The notes beneath the pieces are model-generated. The model was not told the origin of the DNA, searched no databases, and was given only the letters and a program-made list of their open reading frames with translations. A stretch of 7,493 bases of DNA from JBBQXV01 sp043785585 (lineage in GTDB: Bacteria > Myxococcota_A > Polyangia > Polyangiales > Polyangiaceae). The position numbers and the translations under genes are program-made. Position 1 is the first letter of the stretch, and every line of letters starts with the position of its first letter. Positions 6,096-7,493 of this stretch are shown here, one piece after another. Location of the stretch: positions 1-7,493 of the forward strand of contig JAYVXB010000158.1 in NCBI GenBank assembly GCA_043785585.1, read 5' to 3'.

Positions 6096-7169
6096 ATGAG
6101 CGCCGCACCCGTCCCGCCTCTCCCCGCCCCGGTTCACGAGCTCGACTTCGAGCCGCTCTTCGCCCTCGTCGACGCCATCGCTCCAGGGGCGACGCTCTCC
6201 GCCGAGCCGATGCCGGGCGGCGCCTCGACGCGGCGCTACTTTCGCGTCGCGCTCCCCGACGGAAAGAGCGCGGTCGCGATGTTCGTCCCCGACGGCGCGA
6301 AGCCCGAAGAGGTGCAGAAGCACGCGCACGCGCACAGGTGGCCATTCCTCGAGGTCCGCGATCTCCTCGTGTCGCGCGGCGTCGACGTGCCGGCGCTGCT
6401 CGGTGACGCGTCGGATCGCGGATGGCTGCTCCTCGAGGATCTCACCGACGACACGCTCGCGAACTACCTCGCGAGGCGCCCCGACGAAAAGACTGCGCTC
6501 TACACGCGCGCAGTGAAGGATCTCGCGCGCGCGCAGCTCGCGCTCGCGGATCTGCCGAGCGATTCGGTCGTCGCGACGCGAGCGTTCGACGACGATCTGC
6601 TCCGTTGGGAGATTCACCACTTCCGCGAATGGGGGCTCGAGGCGCGCGGGATCACCCTCGGCGCCGACGATCGCGCAACGTTCGACGGCATCGTCGATCG
6701 CCTCGCGCACCGCATCGCCGCCTGGCCCCGCGGGTTCACGCACCGCGACTACCAGTCGCGCAACCTGATGGTCCGCGCGAACGGCGCGCTCACCTGGATC
6801 GACTTCCAAGACGCGCTCCTCGGCCCACGGGTCTACGACCTCGTCGCGCTACTCAACGACAGCTACCAGACCTTCGATCGCCCGTTCGTCGAAGCACGCC
6901 TCGACGAGTACGCGGCGGCGGCAAAGCTCGACGCCGCCGCGCGCGCCGAGCTCGGCCGCGAGTTCGATCTCGTCACGGTGCAGCGAAAGCTCAAGGACGC
7001 GGGGCGCTTCGTGTTCATCGATCGCGTGAAGAACAACCCGTCGTTCTTGCCGTTCGTCGTGCCGACGGTGCGGAAAGCCGTCGGCTCGCTGGCTCGCCTT
7101 CGCGACAGCGATCCCGACATGGCAACGCTCGCCGACCTCTTGCACCGCGTGATCCCCGCCGAAGCGTGA
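6096..7169 (+). CDS. AmgK-like aminoglycoside-phosphotransferase-fold sugar kinase (COG3178 type)
   Basis: This 357-residue cytoplasmic kinase has the APH/choline-kinase fold. After a Pro-rich lead, the N-lobe shows PGGASTRRYFRVAL (about residues 39-52), resembling the G-D-A-S-x-R-R-Y-x-R motif of this group. The hinge region is WLLLEDLTDDTLANYL. The catalytic loop is HRDYQSRNLMV (216-226), with D218 as catalytic base and N223, and WIDFQDALLGPRVYDL follows (from 234), with D236 as the metal-binding aspartate. The HRDYxSRNLM and DFQDAxxGPxxYDL pairing, plus a C-terminal VQRKLKDAGRF segment, are what I expect of AmgK. In Pseudomonas, AmgK phosphorylates the anomeric carbon of MurNAc or GlcNAc during cell-wall recycling. 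AmgK's usual partner MurU, a nucleotidyltransferase, is not seen downstream, so the substrate is inferred. Fold and catalytic residues are sure; the sugar is not. The start lacks a Shine-Dalgarno. Confidence 0.82.
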   Translation: MSAAPVPPLPAPVHELDFEPLFALVDAIAPGATLSAEPMPGGASTRRYFRVALPDGKSAVAMFVPDGAKPEEVQKHAHAHRWPFLEVRDLLVSRGVDVPALLGDASDRGWLLLEDLTDDTLANYLARRPDEKTALYTRAVKDLARAQLALADLPSDSVVATRAFDDDLLRWEIHHFREWGLEARGITLGADDRATFDGIVDRLAHRIAAWPRGFTHRDYQSRNLMVRANGALTWIDFQDALLGPRVYDLVALLNDSYQTFDRPFVEARLDEYAAAAKLDAAARAELGREFDLVTVQRKLKDAGRFVFIDRVKNNPSFLPFVVPTVRKAVGSLARLRDSDPDMATLADLLHRVIPAEA

Positions 7170-7225
7170 AGCGCCCACGAAAAGATGCGCGGGCGCCGCG
7201 ATGGATCCATACTGGAAACGGAGCG

Positions 7226-7241
7226 GGGCGCGCTCGCGCCC
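7226..7241 (+). repeat. Inverted repeat GGGCGCG-CT-CGCGCCC upstream of usp
   Basis: The two 7-bp arms are perfect. As RNA this would fold into a 6-bp all-G+C stem with a GCTC loop. It ends 13 bases before the usp Shine-Dalgarno, so it could be a leader hairpin, an operator, or the remains of a terminator without a U-tract. Confidence 0.5.
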
Positions 7242-7254
7242 GGACTGCCGAAGT

Positions 7255-7259
7255 GGAGG
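7255..7259 (+). promoter_or_regulatory. Shine-Dalgarno for the universal stress protein gene
   Basis: GGAGG lies 5 bases before the ATG at 7265. It is the strongest ribosome binding site in the window, contrasting with the absent sites at tetR, rsmG and the kinase gene. It fixes the start of the downstream gene. Confidence 0.75.
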
Positions 7260-7264
7260 CTGCG

Positions 7265-7493
7265 ATGGCAACCCTTGCACCAGGCTCGAACGTAGAGACG
7301 CGCAGCCACCTCGTCCTCGTCGTCGGCGTCGACCTCTCGCAGGTCTCGGAGCATCTGCTCATGACGGCACGCGATCTCGTAAAGCTCGCGCGCAACGCCG
7401 AGATTCACATCGTGCATGTCGTCGAGCCTCAGGTGCTCGGGGTGGCGATGTTCGACGCCCTTCCGATCCTCGCGCCGACCGAGGCCGAACGCG
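7265..7493 (+). CDS. Universal stress protein (UspA family), 5' part only
   Basis: Seventy-six codons are present and the gene runs off the right edge. After a 15-residue lead comes the first beta strand HLVLVVGVDLSQVSEHLL (residues 15-32), with D23 at the position of the conserved aspartate of the UspA nucleotide-binding fold. Next are an amphipathic helix (TARDLVKLARN), a second strand EIHIVHVVEP (46-55) and a variable segment. The ATP-binding G-x2-G-x9-G-S/T motif of the family would lie beyond the window, so nucleotide binding cannot be judged. These proteins are small cytoplasmic factors induced by starvation and other stresses, sometimes as one domain of a larger protein. The family call is good; length and subtype are unknown. 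Confidence 0.78.
   Translation, partial: MATLAPGSNVETRSHLVLVVGVDLSQVSEHLLMTARDLVKLARNAEIHIVHVVEPQVLGVAMFDALPILAPTEAER

Larger units (their letters stand above)
7170..7264. promoter_or_regulatory. Kinase-to-usp intergenic region with three small inverted repeats
   Basis: This 95-bp gap holds a CGCGG-GCG-CCGCG hairpin (7188-7200), a perfect palindrome ATGGATCCAT (7201-7210) and a longer G+C hairpin at 7226-7241. None is followed by a T-run on the plus strand, so a classical intrinsic terminator is not evident. A CATACT (7208-7213) could be a weak -10 for the usp gene, but I see no -35 at the right distance. Confidence 0.4.

Noticed and set aside
6067..6345. N-terminal extension of rsmG by 93 residues
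   Set aside because: The extension is Arg/Ala-rich, unlike any RsmG N-terminus, and lies antisense to the kinase coding start. The ATG at 6066 gives the normal family length.
6524..6534. Alternating CG run (11 bases), possible Z-DNA or simple repeat
   Set aside because: It lies inside the kinase gene and encodes ordinary Leu-Ala-Arg-Ala codons. It is expected from the base composition.
7188..7200. Intrinsic terminator for the kinase gene
   Set aside because: The stem is only 5 bp and no T-run follows on the plus strand. The only T-rich stretch next to it would serve the minus strand, where no gene ends.
1..7493. Mobile element, CRISPR array, tRNA or rRNA genes
   Set aside because: I saw no terminal repeats, transposase or integrase motifs, regularly spaced repeats, cloverleaf sequences or rRNA signatures.

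Overview
The window comes from a high-G+C bacterial chromosome. Third codon positions are strongly G/C, so wrong-frame and antisense reading frames stay open for hundreds of codons. The style and gene content (Clp N-domain ATPase, universal stress protein, TetR-controlled RND pump) suggest a myxobacterium (Myxococcota) or a similar soil proteobacterium. That placement is an inference from composition and family resemblance, not a database result.

Layout. (1) Positions 1-209, minus strand: the first 69 codons of a Clp N-domain protein, leaving the window to the left. (2) Positions 210-367: a 158-bp divergent control region with several short perfect palindromes. (3) Positions 368-5423, plus strand: a compact three-gene operon encoding a TetR-type repressor, an RND periplasmic adaptor and an RND inner-membrane permease, with gaps of 3 bp and 13 bp. 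(4) Positions 5425-6066, minus strand: rsmG (16S rRNA m7G methyltransferase), whose stop codon is 1 bp from the permease stop. (5) Positions 6096-7169, plus strand: an AmgK-like sugar kinase diverging from rsmG across 29 bp that hold a nearly symmetric TATA box. (6) Positions 7170-7264: a short intergenic region with three small inverted repeats. (7) Positions 7265-7493, plus strand: the start of a universal stress protein gene that runs off the right edge.

How the genes work together. The central operon reads as a self-contained, probably autoregulated, drug or metabolite efflux module. The repressor would sense a ligand and release its own operon, and the adaptor and permease would form the inner-membrane and periplasmic parts of a tripartite pump. 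No outer-membrane TolC-type channel is encoded here, so one must be supplied from elsewhere. rsmG (ribosome modification) and the AmgK-like kinase (probable cell-wall sugar salvage) look like housekeeping genes with no obvious link to the pump. The two edge genes are both stress or protein-quality-control families.

I found no rRNA, tRNA, CRISPR array, insertion sequence or phage gene, and no clearly new system. The most interesting signals are regulatory: palindromes at the divergent promoter, a possibly leaderless tetR start, the shared TATA element between rsmG and the kinase, and the basic C-terminal tail on the repressor.
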